A stretch of 64,000 nucleotides of DNA from Gluconobacter sp. P1C6_b (GCF_018811945.1 NZ_JACRVU010000008.1:1-64000); one strand, 5' to 3'; positions 36,573-45,429 are shown, counted from the stretch's first letter. Notes: a model not told the origin generated them from the letters alone. Numbers and translations: made by a program.

Positions 36573-36846
36573 GATGCGGAGAAGCCTCTATAGATGTGTT
36601 AAAAATACAACTGTCAATAAAATAACAAGATTAAGAACGACACTTTTGGACTATTTATAGACAATAGTTGCAAATATAACGCACATAAACTTCTGTATCT
36701 TTATGTTTCAGGTGACGAGACGTTTCTGAAATCCGCAATACAAAATCATGCGCTGCCCCGATTTCGCCATAGCTGCGCCGCATCGGCGTCAACAGCGCAA
36801 TGGCATCATCTTTCCGTGACAAGGCGTCATGGAAAGGAGAGCATTG
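36573..36846. promoter_or_regulatory. AT-rich divergent promoter region
   Basis: This 274-base spacer includes about 130 bases (36590-36720) that are far more AT-rich than anything else from 2 kb onward. It contains several TATAAT-like words (ATTTATAG, CTATAGATG) and the near-palindrome TATTTATAGACAATA. It must hold promoters for the two exported proteins on either side. A minus-strand frame of 67 codons inside it was judged spurious. Confidence 0.45.
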
Positions 36847-37119
36847 ATGCTGAAACATCTGTCAGGGATCTTGGCTGTTTCCGCCCTGTTTGCAGGTACG
36901 ATGGCGATTGCGCCAATGACGGGAACAGCCCATGCACAGTTCGTGCCCTATAGCGGCCCTTACCGCCAGCCGCCTCCGCCGCCGCATGTTCTGCCCGAAC
37001 CTGTCCCGCCCCACCATGGCGACATGCGCTGGATTCCGGGACACTGGCGCTGGAGTGGGAACGGCTATCAATGGCAGCCAGGCCATCTGACGCGACGATT
37101 CAATCTCCGTCATGCCTGA
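36847..37119 (+). CDS. Small exported YXWGXW-repeat protein
   Basis: A 90-residue protein with a Sec signal peptide (LKHLSGILAVSALFAGTMAIA, cleavage near AHA-QF). A Pro-rich linker (PPPPPHVLPEPVPPHH) leads to one copy of the Trp/Gly repeat: WIPGHWRWSGNGYQWQPGHL. This is the YXWGXW/BcpO-type motif seen in small periplasmic proteins of unknown function. The start at 36847 is set by GGAGA seven bases upstream; an earlier in-frame ATG at 36829 overlaps that site. Convergent with xthA, with a GC-rich hairpin between the stops. Confidence 0.75.
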   Translation: MLKHLSGILAVSALFAGTMAIAPMTGTAHAQFVPYSGPYRQPPPPPHVLPEPVPPHHGDMRWIPGHWRWSGNGYQWQPGHLTRRFNLRHA

Positions 37120-37127
37120 TACGGGCC

Positions 37128-37153
37128 GGGGCCGGAGCCGTGTCTCCGGCCCC
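37128..37153. terminator. GC-rich hairpin between convergent genes
   Basis: GGGGCCGGAG / CTCCGGCCCC, perfect 10-bp stem with a six-base loop, between the YXWGXW gene and xthA. There is no long T-tract on either side, so termination may be only partial. Confidence 0.6.
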
Positions 37154-37162
37154 CTTGTGCTG

Positions 37163-37939
37163 TCAGACTGTGACCAGGACCGGAACGTGATCGGAGGCCT
37201 TTTCCTTCGCGCGCTCGTCCTTGTCGATCACGAAAGCTTTCAGCCGTTCCGTCAGGCGTGGAGAGAGCAGCGCATGATCGATCCGCAGTCCTGAGTTCCG
37301 CTGGAACGCTGCCGCCTGATAGTCCCAGAACGTATAATGCCGACCGGTGGGATGCAGAGCGCGCAGGGCATCCGTCAGCCCCATCCATTCCAGCCTGCGG
37401 AAAGCCGCCCGCGTCTCGGGGCGCACTAGCGCGTCAGCCGGCGAGAGGGCGCCGGGGGCCAGATCTTCGTCCGTCGGGCAGACATTGAAATCCCCGATGA
37501 ACGCAAACGGCTTTTCCGCATCAAGCAGAACCTGCGCCCGGGCTGCCAGCGCGTCGAAAAAGGCGAGCTTGGTCGCGTAACCGTCTTCACCACCGGAATT
37601 GCCGTTGGGCAGATAGAGATTGCCGATCGTTATCCCGTCGAGTTCCGCCTCGATATAGCGGGCGGACGGATGGTTGAAACCGGGAAGCGTATGATGCGTG
37701 ACCGTGAACGGCCGCCGCCCGATCAGCGCCACGCCATTATAGGCTTTCTGCCCCGACGTCGCGACGTGCAGTCCGGCTTCGGCGAACACGGCCGGAAACT
37801 GGCTGTCTTCGCATTTGATTTCCTGAAGGCACAGCAGGTCACATTCCGGATGACGCTCCAGCCAGTCCTGAACATGATGGGCACGGGCGCGGATGGAATT
37901 GATGTTCCAGCTTGCGAAGGTAAAGGGCGTGGCGGTCAT
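37163..37939 (-). CDS. xthA: Exodeoxyribonuclease III / AP endonuclease
   Basis: A 258-residue endonuclease/exonuclease/phosphatase-fold enzyme for abasic-site repair. It shows FASWNINSIRARAHHV at the N-terminus, the metal-binding LLCLQEIKCED, GNLYLPNGN, GDFNVCPTDEDL and a terminal SDHVPVLVTV with the catalytic Asp-His. The ATG at 37939 fits the family start. It lies five bases after the erpA-type gene on the same strand, so the two are cotranscribed. Pairing of an Fe-S carrier with a DNA-repair enzyme, divergent from dgt, is common in alphaproteobacteria. Confidence 0.95.
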   Translation of the reverse strand: MTATPFTFASWNINSIRARAHHVQDWLERHPECDLLCLQEIKCEDSQFPAVFAEAGLHVATSGQKAYNGVALIGRRPFTVTHHTLPGFNHPSARYIEAELDGITIGNLYLPNGNSGGEDGYATKLAFFDALAARAQVLLDAEKPFAFIGDFNVCPTDEDLAPGALSPADALVRPETRAAFRRLEWMGLTDALRALHPTGRHYTFWDYQAAAFQRNSGLRIDHALLSPRLTERLKAFVIDKDERAKEKASDHVPVLVTV

Positions 37940-37943
37940 CGGA

Positions 37944-38288
37944 TCAGGCCAGCGAGAAGCTGGTGCCGCAGCCACAGGACGACGCCGCATTGGGATTCGT
38001 GACCGTGAAATGCGCCCCCATCAGCTTGTCCACGAATTCCAGTTCCGCATTCTCCAGCAAATCGAGGCTGGTCGTATCAACGAACACCTTCGCGCCGTCA
38101 CGCTCAATGACGACATCGTCCGGAGCCTGATCCCGCTCCAGCCGGAACTGGTACTGGAACCCGTTGCAGCCGCCAGCCAGAACCGCAACACGCAGCGCAA
38201 GCCCGTCAGGCTCGGGCTGGGCTGCGATAATGTCCTTGATGCGGGCGGCGGCGCTGGCGGAAATGCTGAAAGGCACGGTGTCGGACAT
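37944..38288 (-). CDS. erpA: Iron-sulfur cluster A-type carrier (ErpA/IscA family)
   Basis: A 114-residue HesB/IscA-fold protein that hands assembled Fe-S clusters to apo-enzymes. The three ligand cysteines are present: Cys41 in GGCNGFQYQF, and Cys105 and Cys107 in SSCGCGTSF. The fold-specific ALRVAVLAGG and FVDTTSLDLLENAELEFVD segments fit. The ATG at 38288 begins MSDTVPFSISASAAARIKDI. Assignment to ErpA rather than IscA is from genomic context (xthA, dgt and argS neighbours) and is not proven by sequence. Confidence 0.88.
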   Translation of the reverse strand: MSDTVPFSISASAAARIKDIIAAQPEPDGLALRVAVLAGGCNGFQYQFRLERDQAPDDVVIERDGAKVFVDTTSLDLLENAELEFVDKLMGAHFTVTNPNAASSCGCGTSFSLA

Positions 38289-38521
38289 GGGCGTGTGTTC
38301 CCGGAATCTGAAAAGGCGGCTGGACCCTGCTGGCCCCAGCAAGACGGCTGCGGTCCTGATTATATGGTCAGAGCGGCGTCGAGGGCAAAGGGCGCGTGGT
38401 TGCACGCGCGCCGGGCTGGCGTAGAATAAAACCGTGATCCGGCCGGAAACGGCGCTCTACCGGCCATAAGGCTTCGGGGCAGGGGTTACAGCCAGACGGC
38501 TCACACACAGGATATGTCTTG

Positions 38522-39685
38522 ATGGTAGCGATCTACGCGGTACAGGACTCCGGCTCCCGGGGACGGCTCTATCCCGAAGTGGAAAGCCCCGTCCGTTCCC
38601 CTTGGCAAAGGGACCGCGACCGCGTGCTGCACTCGGCCGGGTTTCGTACCCTGCAATACAAGACGCAGGTCTTCATCAACCATGAAGGCGATTTCTTCCG
38701 CACCCGCCTGACGCATTCGCTCGAAGTCGCGCAGATCGCGCGCTCGATCGCCCGCAGTCTGGACCTGAACGAAGACCTGACGGAAACTGTTTCGCTCGCC
38801 CATGATCTCGGCCACACACCGTTCGGTCATGCCGGTGAGGACGCACTTGCGCTCGCGATGAAGGACTGGGGCGGCTTCGATCACAATACCCAGTCCCTGC
38901 GTCTCGTGACGGCTCTTGAAGCGCGCTACCATGCCTTCGATGGCCTGAACCTGACCTGGGAAGCACTGGAGGGCCTCGCTAAACATAATGGCCCGGTCAA
39001 ACGCCCCACGCCCTATTTCGTGGAATACGACGCAAAGCATCATCTGGACCTGCAAAGCCATGCCTCGGCCGAAGCACAGGTCGCAGCCATGTCGGACGAT
39101 ATCGCCTATCACGGCCATGACCTCGATGACGGTCTGCGCGCCGGGCTACTGTCCTTTGAAGATATCGAGGATCTGCCGCTGGTCGGAGACGCCCTGCGTC
39201 GCTCCCGCGAAATGGAGCGGCAGATTGGGCGGGAGGCGTCCGATCAGGCCCAGCGCGTGCGTCATGAAACCATCCGCGTCGTTATTAACCAACTCGCTAC
39301 TGACCTGACCAACCAGACGCGCCGGAACCTTGAGGCGCTCAACCCGCAATCGGCTGACGACATCCGCCATGCCGGCTACCCCGTGGTGGCGTTCAGCCCG
39401 GAAATGCGCGAGGCCAACAAGGCCATCCGCAAGTTCCTCTATGCCCGCATGTACCGGCACTGGCGCGTCAACCGCATGGCGCGGAAGGCCAAGATCGCGG
39501 TCCGGGAAATCTTCGACATCCTCTCCGAAGATCCCGGCCTTCTGCCCGATCCGCTGCGGGGGCATGCAAAAGCCGCTGATGACGTGCAGCGCAGGCGTCT
39601 GGTGGCCGATTATATTGCCGGAATGACCGATCGTTTCGCGATGGAAGAACATCGACGGTTGACGGACCTCTCCGTGCTGGGCTGA
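38522..39685 (+). CDS. dgt: dGTP triphosphohydrolase (dGTPase-like HD protein)
   Basis: A 387-residue HD-domain phosphohydrolase that splits dNTPs into nucleoside and triphosphate. Metal ligands are visible in THSLEVAQIARSIARSL and the HD motif AHDLGHTPFGHAGEDAL (about residues 98-114), with a later Asp in MSDDIAYHGHDLDD. SPWQRDRDRVLHSAGFRTLQYKTQVF is the usual family opening. The ATG at 38522 is preceded by weak ribosome-binding sequence. It starts 234 bases from the divergent erpA and is followed by argS 43 bases downstream, the standard alphaproteobacterial arrangement. Confidence 0.93.
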   Translation: MVAIYAVQDSGSRGRLYPEVESPVRSPWQRDRDRVLHSAGFRTLQYKTQVFINHEGDFFRTRLTHSLEVAQIARSIARSLDLNEDLTETVSLAHDLGHTPFGHAGEDALALAMKDWGGFDHNTQSLRLVTALEARYHAFDGLNLTWEALEGLAKHNGPVKRPTPYFVEYDAKHHLDLQSHASAEAQVAAMSDDIAYHGHDLDDGLRAGLLSFEDIEDLPLVGDALRRSREMERQIGREASDQAQRVRHETIRVVINQLATDLTNQTRRNLEALNPQSADDIRHAGYPVVAFSPEMREANKAIRKFLYARMYRHWRVNRMARKAKIAVREIFDILSEDPGLLPDPLRGHAKAADDVQRRRLVADYIAGMTDRFAMEEHRRLTDLSVLG

Positions 39686-39728
39686 TAGAGCCTCTGATCT
39701 GAAGACGCGTTACAGGAATCGAGCTGAA

Positions 39729-41537
39729 ATGGCCGCTGACACCACGACCCTTACGACTGACTGTCTCTTTGCCCGCACCCGGGTTCAGGTGTGCGACGCT
39801 CTGCGATCGGTCGTCCCCGGCCTGCCGGAAGAGGTGGTGCAGCGCGTCGATCTGACTCCTACCCGTGACCCGTCCCACGGCGACATGGCGACGAACGCTG
39901 CCATGCTTGCCGCCAAGCCCGCGCGCCGTAAGCCCGCCGAAATCGCCGCCGAACTGGTCGAGAAGCTCGCCGCCCTGCCGGAAGTCGCCAAGGCCGAAGC
40001 CGCAGGCCCGGGCTTCGTGAACCTGACGCTCAAGCCCGAAGTCCTGCAGGGCGTCGCCGTCTCGATCCTCAAGGCTGGTGACCGCTATGGTCGCTCCACG
40101 ATGGGGCAGGGGACGCGCGTGAACGTGGAATACGTCTCCGCCAACCCGACCGGCCCGATGCATGTCGGTCACTGCCGCGGTGCGGTGGTTGGCGATGCGC
40201 TGGCCAACCTGCTCGAAGCGGCTGGTAACACCGTCACGCGCGAATACTATATCAACGATGCCGGAACGCAGGTCGTCGCCCTGACCTGGGCCACGTACTG
40301 GCGCTATCTTCAGGTCATCGGCACGGAGATTTCCGCGGATGATTTCAGTCCGCTGACCCCGAACGGCCTGCAATATCAGGGCGAGTATCTGATCCCTGTT
40401 GCCCGGAGCATCGCTGACAAGCATGGGCGCACGCTTGCCAACGCCGAAGGCGGCCCGGCCGATCCGTCCGTCTGGTTCGAGACCGTGCGGCGCGATGCCC
40501 TGACGCAGATGATGGCTGCCATCCGCGAGGATCTGGAAGCGCTGGGCATTTCGCATGAAGTCTTCGCCAGCGAAGCCGAAACGCTGGCCAGTGGCCGCGT
40601 GGATGCCGCGATCGCGAAGCTCGACAGCAAGGGCCTGCTCTATGAAGGCGTGCTGGAGCCGCCCAAGGGCAAGATGCCGGAAGATTGGGAGGCCCGCCCG
40701 CAGACGCTCTTCCGCTCCACCGAGTTCGGCGACGATCAGGACCGCGCGCTCCGCAAGTCCGACGGCACCAACACCTATTTCGCAAACGACATCGGCTATC
40801 ACGCCCAGAAGGCCGAGAATGCTGACGTCTTGATCGACGTCCTTGGCGCCGATCACGGCGGGTACGTTTCCCGCATGCGCGCCGCGATTTCGGCCCTGAC
40901 GGATGGCAAGACCGGCTTTGAAGTCGTGATGTGCCAGATCGTGCGCGTCGTGAAAAACGGCGAGCCTGTCCGCATGTCCAAGCGTGCCGGCACGTTCGTC
41001 ACCCTGCGCGACCTGCTGGACGAAGTGGGCCGCGACGCCGTGCGCTTCACGATGCTGACCCGCAAGGCCGATGCACAGATGGAGTTCGATCTGGACGCCG
41101 TTGTCGCCCAGACGCGCGATAACCCCGTGTTCTACGTTCAGTACGCTCATGCCCGCTGCCGCTCGGTCCTGCGTTCGGCTGAGACGATGTTCGGCGCGGA
41201 CGCCGTGACGTCGGAGGCTCTGTGCAGCGCCGATCTGTCCAACCTGTCTTCGGACGTTGAACTGGCCGTCCTGCGCCGTTTGGCTGCATTCCCGCGCAGT
41301 GTCGAAGCCGCCGCCACGGCGCGTGAGCCGCACCGGATCGCGACCTATTGCATTGATCTGGCCTCCGATTTCCATGCCCTGTGGAACCGGGGCCGCGAAG
41401 ATACCACCCTGCGCTTCCTGCATGAGAACGACCGTGCAACCAGCCTCGCCAAGCTGGCGCTGGTTTCGGCCATCGCGGGAACGCTGCGCTGTGCCCTCAC
41501 CATTCTCGGCGTCGTGCCGGTAGAGGAAATGCGATGA
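39729..41537 (+). CDS. argS: Arginyl-tRNA synthetase
   Basis: A 602-residue class I synthetase. It has the N-terminal additional domain, the HIGH-type motif NPTGPMHVGHCRGAVVGDAL (about residue 140), REYYINDAGTQV, the KMSKS-type loop RMSKRAGTFVTL (about 416) and a helical DALR anticodon domain (QYAHARCRSVL, ending with the conserved LLxAxxxVLxxGL-like helix). Length and order fit the family. Its stop overlaps the next ATG by four bases, so the SPOR-domain protein is coupled to it. Confidence 0.96.
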   Translation: MAADTTTLTTDCLFARTRVQVCDALRSVVPGLPEEVVQRVDLTPTRDPSHGDMATNAAMLAAKPARRKPAEIAAELVEKLAALPEVAKAEAAGPGFVNLTLKPEVLQGVAVSILKAGDRYGRSTMGQGTRVNVEYVSANPTGPMHVGHCRGAVVGDALANLLEAAGNTVTREYYINDAGTQVVALTWATYWRYLQVIGTEISADDFSPLTPNGLQYQGEYLIPVARSIADKHGRTLANAEGGPADPSVWFETVRRDALTQMMAAIREDLEALGISHEVFASEAETLASGRVDAAIAKLDSKGLLYEGVLEPPKGKMPEDWEARPQTLFRSTEFGDDQDRALRKSDGTNTYFANDIGYHAQKAENADVLIDVLGADHGGYVSRMRAAISALTDGKTGFEVVMCQIVRVVKNGEPVRMSKRAGTFVTLRDLLDEVGRDAVRFTMLTRKADAQMEFDLDAVVAQTRDNPVFYVQYAHARCRSVLRSAETMFGADAVTSEALCSADLSNLSSDVELAVLRRLAAFPRSVEAAATAREPHRIATYCIDLASDFHALWNRGREDTTLRFLHENDRATSLAKLALVSAIAGTLRCALTILGVVPVEEMR

Positions 41538-42646
41538 GCCCGGAAAACGATCAGGATCGCAACCGCCCCGATCCGGGCGATTACGCCCGCGCCCCGAAGC
41601 AGCCTGCGGGTCCGGCTTCGGGAGCGCGCCCGCAGGCGCGTTTCGACCGCGAACGGCTGAGCAACGACTATGACGATGAACCCCCGCCGCGCCGTCGTCC
41701 GGCAGCCGCTGGCGGAGCCTCCGGGGCAGGACGTCTGACGTCCGTGCTGGGCAACGATCCCGCCACGCGCAAGCTGGTTGGTGGTGCGGTCGGTATCGGC
41801 GTCGTGCTTCTGCTGGCGGTCGGCGGCTGGTCGCTCATGGGCAGCCATCATGGTGGCATTCCCATCATTGGTCCGCCGCCGGGCCCTGTGAAAGACCGGC
41901 CGGCCGATCCGGGCGGGATGCAGATCATGGGTGGTGACGATGGCGACACGGACATGACCGGCAATGGCGAGGCGCATCTCGCTCCCGGTCCGGAACAGCC
42001 GGATACGAAAGCGCTGGCCCGTCAGTATGGCGTCCCGCCGGGAACGCCTGCGCCGGAAACACCAAAAGCCGATGCCCCCAAGGCAGATGGTGCGGCTCCG
42101 GACAATGCGCCCGCAGCCCAGCCGCCTGCCATTCTGCCTGAAGCCGCCGCGCCTGCCGATACGGGGCAGATGTCTCCGGGTACCGCGCTGCCTGCCACCG
42201 TTCCGGAGAAACCGCAGGATCAGGCAGCGGCACCGGCCGAGACGCCGAAGGCTGCACCGCCCAAGGAAGCGCCGAAGAAGGAAGAGGCGCCTGTCCATCA
42301 CGCCGTACGGCCAGCCGAGAAGCCGCTTCCCGCGCCGGTTCCGGAGCCTGAGAATGTCGGACCGCCGAAAGCCGCCGCTCCGGCTGCGGAAACATCCGGC
42401 GGGACGCATGAAGTCCAGCTCGGTGCGCTCGACAGCGAAGCCGCAGCCCGGAAGGAATGGGATAGCCTGCGCCATCAGGCCCCGGCCCTGTTCGCAGGCC
42501 ATACGCCACTGTTCGAGAAGACCACACGTGGGGATCATACCTTCGTGCGGCTGCGGATCGGCGGCTTTGCGGATCTCAAATCTGCGCGCGCTTACTGTGT
42601 GAAGCTGCACGCGCAGTCCGTCGCCTGTACGCCGGCCCAGTTCTGA
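41534..42646 (+). CDS. SPOR-domain membrane protein
   Basis: A 370-residue bitopic protein. A disordered Pro/Arg-rich cytoplasmic N-terminus (about 78 residues) precedes one membrane helix (LVGGAVGIGVVLLLAVGGW), a long Ala/Pro/Lys/Glu-rich periplasmic linker and a C-terminal SPOR domain (about residues 293-366: HEVQLGALDSEAAARKEWDS, then FVRLRIGGFADLKSARAYC). SPOR domains bind denuded septal glycan strands, so this is probably a division-site protein. Translationally coupled to argS (ATGA overlap). In related genomes nagZ often follows; here scpA follows after ten bases. Confidence 0.88.
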   Translation: MSPENDQDRNRPDPGDYARAPKQPAGPASGARPQARFDRERLSNDYDDEPPPRRRPAAAGGASGAGRLTSVLGNDPATRKLVGGAVGIGVVLLLAVGGWSLMGSHHGGIPIIGPPPGPVKDRPADPGGMQIMGGDDGDTDMTGNGEAHLAPGPEQPDTKALARQYGVPPGTPAPETPKADAPKADGAAPDNAPAAQPPAILPEAAAPADTGQMSPGTALPATVPEKPQDQAAAPAETPKAAPPKEAPKKEEAPVHHAVRPAEKPLPAPVPEPENVGPPKAAAPAAETSGGTHEVQLGALDSEAAARKEWDSLRHQAPALFAGHTPLFEKTTRGDHTFVRLRIGGFADLKSARAYCVKLHAQSVACTPAQF

Positions 42647-42656
42647 GAGCTGGCGT

Positions 42657-43421
42657 TTGAGCGAGACACTTCATCTGACGCTTGACGGGTTTGAGGGGCC
42701 GCTGGACCTGCTCCTCGATCTGGCCCGCAGGCAGAAGGTGGATCTGGCGAAAATCTCCATCCTGCAACTGGTGGAGCAGTATCTGGCCGTCGTGGACAAG
42801 GCTCGTGCGGAAGCGCGGAGCCTGCGGCTGGAACTGGCGGCAGACTGGCTGGTCATGGCCGCGTGGCTCGCCTGGCTGAAATCCAAGCTGCTCCTGCCCG
42901 CCGAAAACGAGGATCCGGACGCCGAAGACGCGATCGAACTGCTTCAGGAACGCCTGATCGAACTGGAGCGGATGCGCGCCGCTGCCCGGTGGCTGGCCGA
43001 ACAGCCCCGTCTGGGGGTGAACGTGTTCCGGCGCGGGCTGGGCGAGGATCATACAGAAATCGATCGCTCCGGTCTGCGTGTGGACATGCCCGCGCTGATC
43101 ACGGCCTATCTTTCTGCCCGTCGCAGAACAGGGCGCCGACGCGTCTATGCGCCACGGGCCCGTCGTTACTGGAGCGTGCAGGATGCGCTGTCCCGCCTCA
43201 AGCGCCTTCTGGGGACTGACACTGTGGTCGGCTGGCAGACCCTGACTTCCCTTCTGCCGGACCCGAACGAACTGGACGGTGAAGAGGGCCCTTATGGGCG
43301 CAATGCCGCTCTCGCAGGTACGCTGCTGGCAGGGCTCGAAATGGCGAAGGGCGGTGCGCTTGAGCTGCGTCAGCCGGAGGCATTCGGGGAAATCGAATGG
43401 CGGGCGGCCACGCCCTCATGA
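42657..43421 (+). CDS. scpA: Segregation and condensation protein A (TTG start)
   Basis: A 254-residue kleisin that bridges SMC heads. The N-terminal domain shows LDGFEGPLDLLLDLARRQKV and DLAKISILQLVEQYL, followed by LELAADWLVMAAWLAWLKSK; the C-terminal winged helix is less conserved. It starts with TTG, with GAGAG eight bases upstream; no ATG lies before the conserved sequence. It overlaps scpB. ScpA and ScpB with SMC condense and segregate the chromosome. Confidence 0.92.
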   Translation: MSETLHLTLDGFEGPLDLLLDLARRQKVDLAKISILQLVEQYLAVVDKARAEARSLRLELAADWLVMAAWLAWLKSKLLLPAENEDPDAEDAIELLQERLIELERMRAAARWLAEQPRLGVNVFRRGLGEDHTEIDRSGLRVDMPALITAYLSARRRTGRRRVYAPRARRYWSVQDALSRLKRLLGTDTVVGWQTLTSLLPDPNELDGEEGPYGRNAALAGTLLAGLEMAKGGALELRQPEAFGEIEWRAATPS

Positions 43422-44008
43422 CGGATCCCGCAATGCTCGACCGGGCCTGCCTTCTCGTGGAGGCACTCATTTTCGCCAGCCCTGAACCCGTAAAGTCTGC
43501 GGCGATTACCGAGCTTCTGACTGCACAATCCATTTCCGTGCCGGTCGAAGAGGCGCTTGAGGCTGTGCGGAGCCGCTACGCCGACCATGCCGTGGAAATG
43601 GTGCTGGTCGCGGGTGGCTGGCAGTTCCGCACCCGGCCGGAATTTGCGTCTGCCCTGACGAAAGTTGTGGAAAAGCCCCGGCGCCTGAGTCGCGGCGCGA
43701 TGGAGACGCTGGCCATCATCGCCTATCACCAGCCCTGCACCCGCGCGGAAATCGAAGCCATCCGTGGCGTCTCGCTCGGGCAGGCGGTTCTTGACGCCCT
43801 TCTGGAAGACAGTCTGATTGCCCCCAAAGGTCGCAAGGACGTTCCCGGGCGTCCGGTTCTGTGGGGCACCACGGCGAATTTTCTGGAAAGTTTCGGTCTG
43901 CCGGATCTGCGGGGGCTGCCCCGCCGGGAGGACTTCCTGCTGGACCGTGCGCCCACGGAAGCAGAAGACGATGCTTCTGCCGTAGGCGGAACGGAGCAGA
44001 CAGGCTAG
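43397..44008 (+). CDS. scpB: Segregation and condensation protein B
   Basis: A 203-residue tandem winged-helix protein, the partner of ScpA. Family sequence includes LVEALIFASPEPVKSAAITELL, GGWQFRTRPEFA, LSRGAMETLAIIAYHQPCTRAEIEAIRGV and the GRKDVPGRPVLWGTTANFLESFGL signature near the end. Two starts are possible: ATG at 43397 (GGGGA eight bases upstream, 25-base overlap with scpA) and ATG at 43418 (four-base overlap). The first is listed. Either way it is translationally coupled to scpA. Confidence 0.93.
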   Translation: MAGGHALMTDPAMLDRACLLVEALIFASPEPVKSAAITELLTAQSISVPVEEALEAVRSRYADHAVEMVLVAGGWQFRTRPEFASALTKVVEKPRRLSRGAMETLAIIAYHQPCTRAEIEAIRGVSLGQAVLDALLEDSLIAPKGRKDVPGRPVLWGTTANFLESFGLPDLRGLPRREDFLLDRAPTEAEDDASAVGGTEQTG

Positions 44009-44017
44009 GAATGATGC

Positions 44018-44620
44018 ATGTTTGACTTCAGTTTCTCGGAAATCGCGCTGTTCGTGATGGTGGCGATGGTCTTCATCCGCCCGAAGGACCTGCCGGTTGC
44101 CATCCGCACCCTGTCGAACGGGTTAAAGGCGATGCGGCGCATGGCGGCTGAATTCCAGTCCCATGTCGACGAGATGGTTCGTGAAGCCGACCTCTCCGAA
44201 GCGCGCGACCAGTTCCGGGACCTGAAGAACTTCAACCTGCGCGACCGTGTCACGAAGGCCATCGACGGCGACAATTCCATCCGGCGCAGTCTGGAACTCG
44301 ACACGCCCGCAAAAGCGTCCGCTGCCGATCTGCCGAAAGTTCCGCCTGCGCCACCGCTTCCGCCGCCGCCCCTGACCGATCTGGAAACGGTGCCCTACAA
44401 TGCCCGTCCGCAGTTCGAGCCAGCCGTGGATCTGCCTGTCGAACCGGAACCCGAGCCCAACGACGATGTCGTGGATGCTCCGTCCATTCTGCCCCCCTGC
44501 ACGGCAAGACGGCTTCTGCATGAGCGCTCCCGCTGGCGGGCACCTGACATCCTGCCGCCCGTCCGCGCCATCCATGCCGGCCGGCGCGTTCCCATTGCGA
44601 GCGGAAAGGACGGCGAATGA
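44018..44620 (+). CDS. tatB: Twin-arginine translocase subunit TatB
   Basis: A 200-residue protein with an N-terminal membrane helix that retains the TatB Glu8 (MFDFSFSEIALFVMVAMVF). A hinge and amphipathic helix (DLPVAIRTLSNGLKAMRRMA) and a long Pro-rich disordered tail follow. TatB and TatC form the receptor for twin-Arg signal peptides on folded proteins. The usual hinge Gly-Pro reads Arg21-Pro22 here. tatA, commonly placed between scpB and tatB in alphaproteobacteria, is absent from this spot. It overlaps tatC by four bases. Confidence 0.85.
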   Translation: MFDFSFSEIALFVMVAMVFIRPKDLPVAIRTLSNGLKAMRRMAAEFQSHVDEMVREADLSEARDQFRDLKNFNLRDRVTKAIDGDNSIRRSLELDTPAKASAADLPKVPPAPPLPPPPLTDLETVPYNARPQFEPAVDLPVEPEPEPNDDVVDAPSILPPCTARRLLHERSRWRAPDILPPVRAIHAGRRVPIASGKDGE

Positions 44621-45402
44621 CCGATACCGACAGCATCAACGACACGCCGATGCCGCTCCTCGAGCACCTCGTGGAGCTGCGCAAGCGGCTGATCTGGTCC
44701 ATCGTGACCTTCGTGATCGCGTTTGCCATCTGCTATCATTATTCGGGCGAGATCTACCGGTTTCTGGCGGCCCCGCTCGGCAACATCATGCGCAAGAACG
44801 GGGAGCAGCCGCACCTGATCTATACGGCGCTGTATGAGGCTTTCTTCACCTATATCCGCGTGGCCGTTTTCGGGGCGACCTGCCTGTCTTTTCCGATGAT
44901 CGCCATACAGGCCTGGATCTTCATCGCCCCCGGCCTGTATCGCAGTGAAAAACGTGCCTTTGCGCCATTCCTGATCGCCACCCCGATCATGTTCCTGATC
45001 GGTGCGGCACTCGCCTATTACGTGGTGTTCCCGTACGCATGGCAGTTCTTCCTGTCGTTCCAGACACCGCAGAACACCGCTGGTGGCATGCAGATCGAGC
45101 TTCAGGCCAAGGTCTCGGAATATCTGACGCTGGTCACGAAAATGATCCTGGCCTTCGGAGTCTGTTTCGAACTGCCTGTCGTCCTGACCCTGCTGGTGCG
45201 TGTCGGTCTGCTGAGTGTGGCGCAGCTCAAGCGCTTCCGCCGCTACGCCGTCGTCGCGTCCTTTGCTGTTGCCGCCGTGATCGCCCCGCCTGATGCGATT
45301 ACGATGCTGAGCCTCGCCATTCCCCTCGTCGCCCTGTACGAGGTATCCATCCTCACGGCCCGGTTCGTCGAACCGAAACCCATGGCCGCTGATGAAGACT
45401 GA
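44617..45402 (+). CDS. tatC: Twin-arginine translocase subunit TatC
   Basis: A 261-residue six-helix membrane protein, the signal-peptide-binding core of the Tat translocon. It opens MPLLEHLVELRKRLIWSI, the family's N-terminal motif, and continues FFTYIRVAVFGATCLSFPMI, FIAPGLYRSEKRAFAPFL and FGVCFELPVVLTLLVRVGL, with the conserved Glu in FELP. The amidase at 16001 may be one of its clients. ATGA overlap with tatB; serS follows 27 bases later. Confidence 0.96.
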   Translation: MTDTDSINDTPMPLLEHLVELRKRLIWSIVTFVIAFAICYHYSGEIYRFLAAPLGNIMRKNGEQPHLIYTALYEAFFTYIRVAVFGATCLSFPMIAIQAWIFIAPGLYRSEKRAFAPFLIATPIMFLIGAALAYYVVFPYAWQFFLSFQTPQNTAGGMQIELQAKVSEYLTLVTKMILAFGVCFELPVVLTLLVRVGLLSVAQLKRFRRYAVVASFAVAAVIAPPDAITMLSLAIPLVALYEVSILTARFVEPKPMAADED

Positions 45403-45429
45403 TGACCAGACCTGTCGGAGCCCTGAACC

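Noticed and set aside
36655-36858. 67-codon minus-strand ORF in the AT-rich spacer
   Set aside because: Its start would overlap the ribosome-binding site and start of the YXWGXW gene; no ribosome-binding site of its own and no family likeness.
39468-41423. 651-codon minus-strand open frame
   Set aside because: Antisense shadow of argS and the end of dgt; no recognisable motifs.
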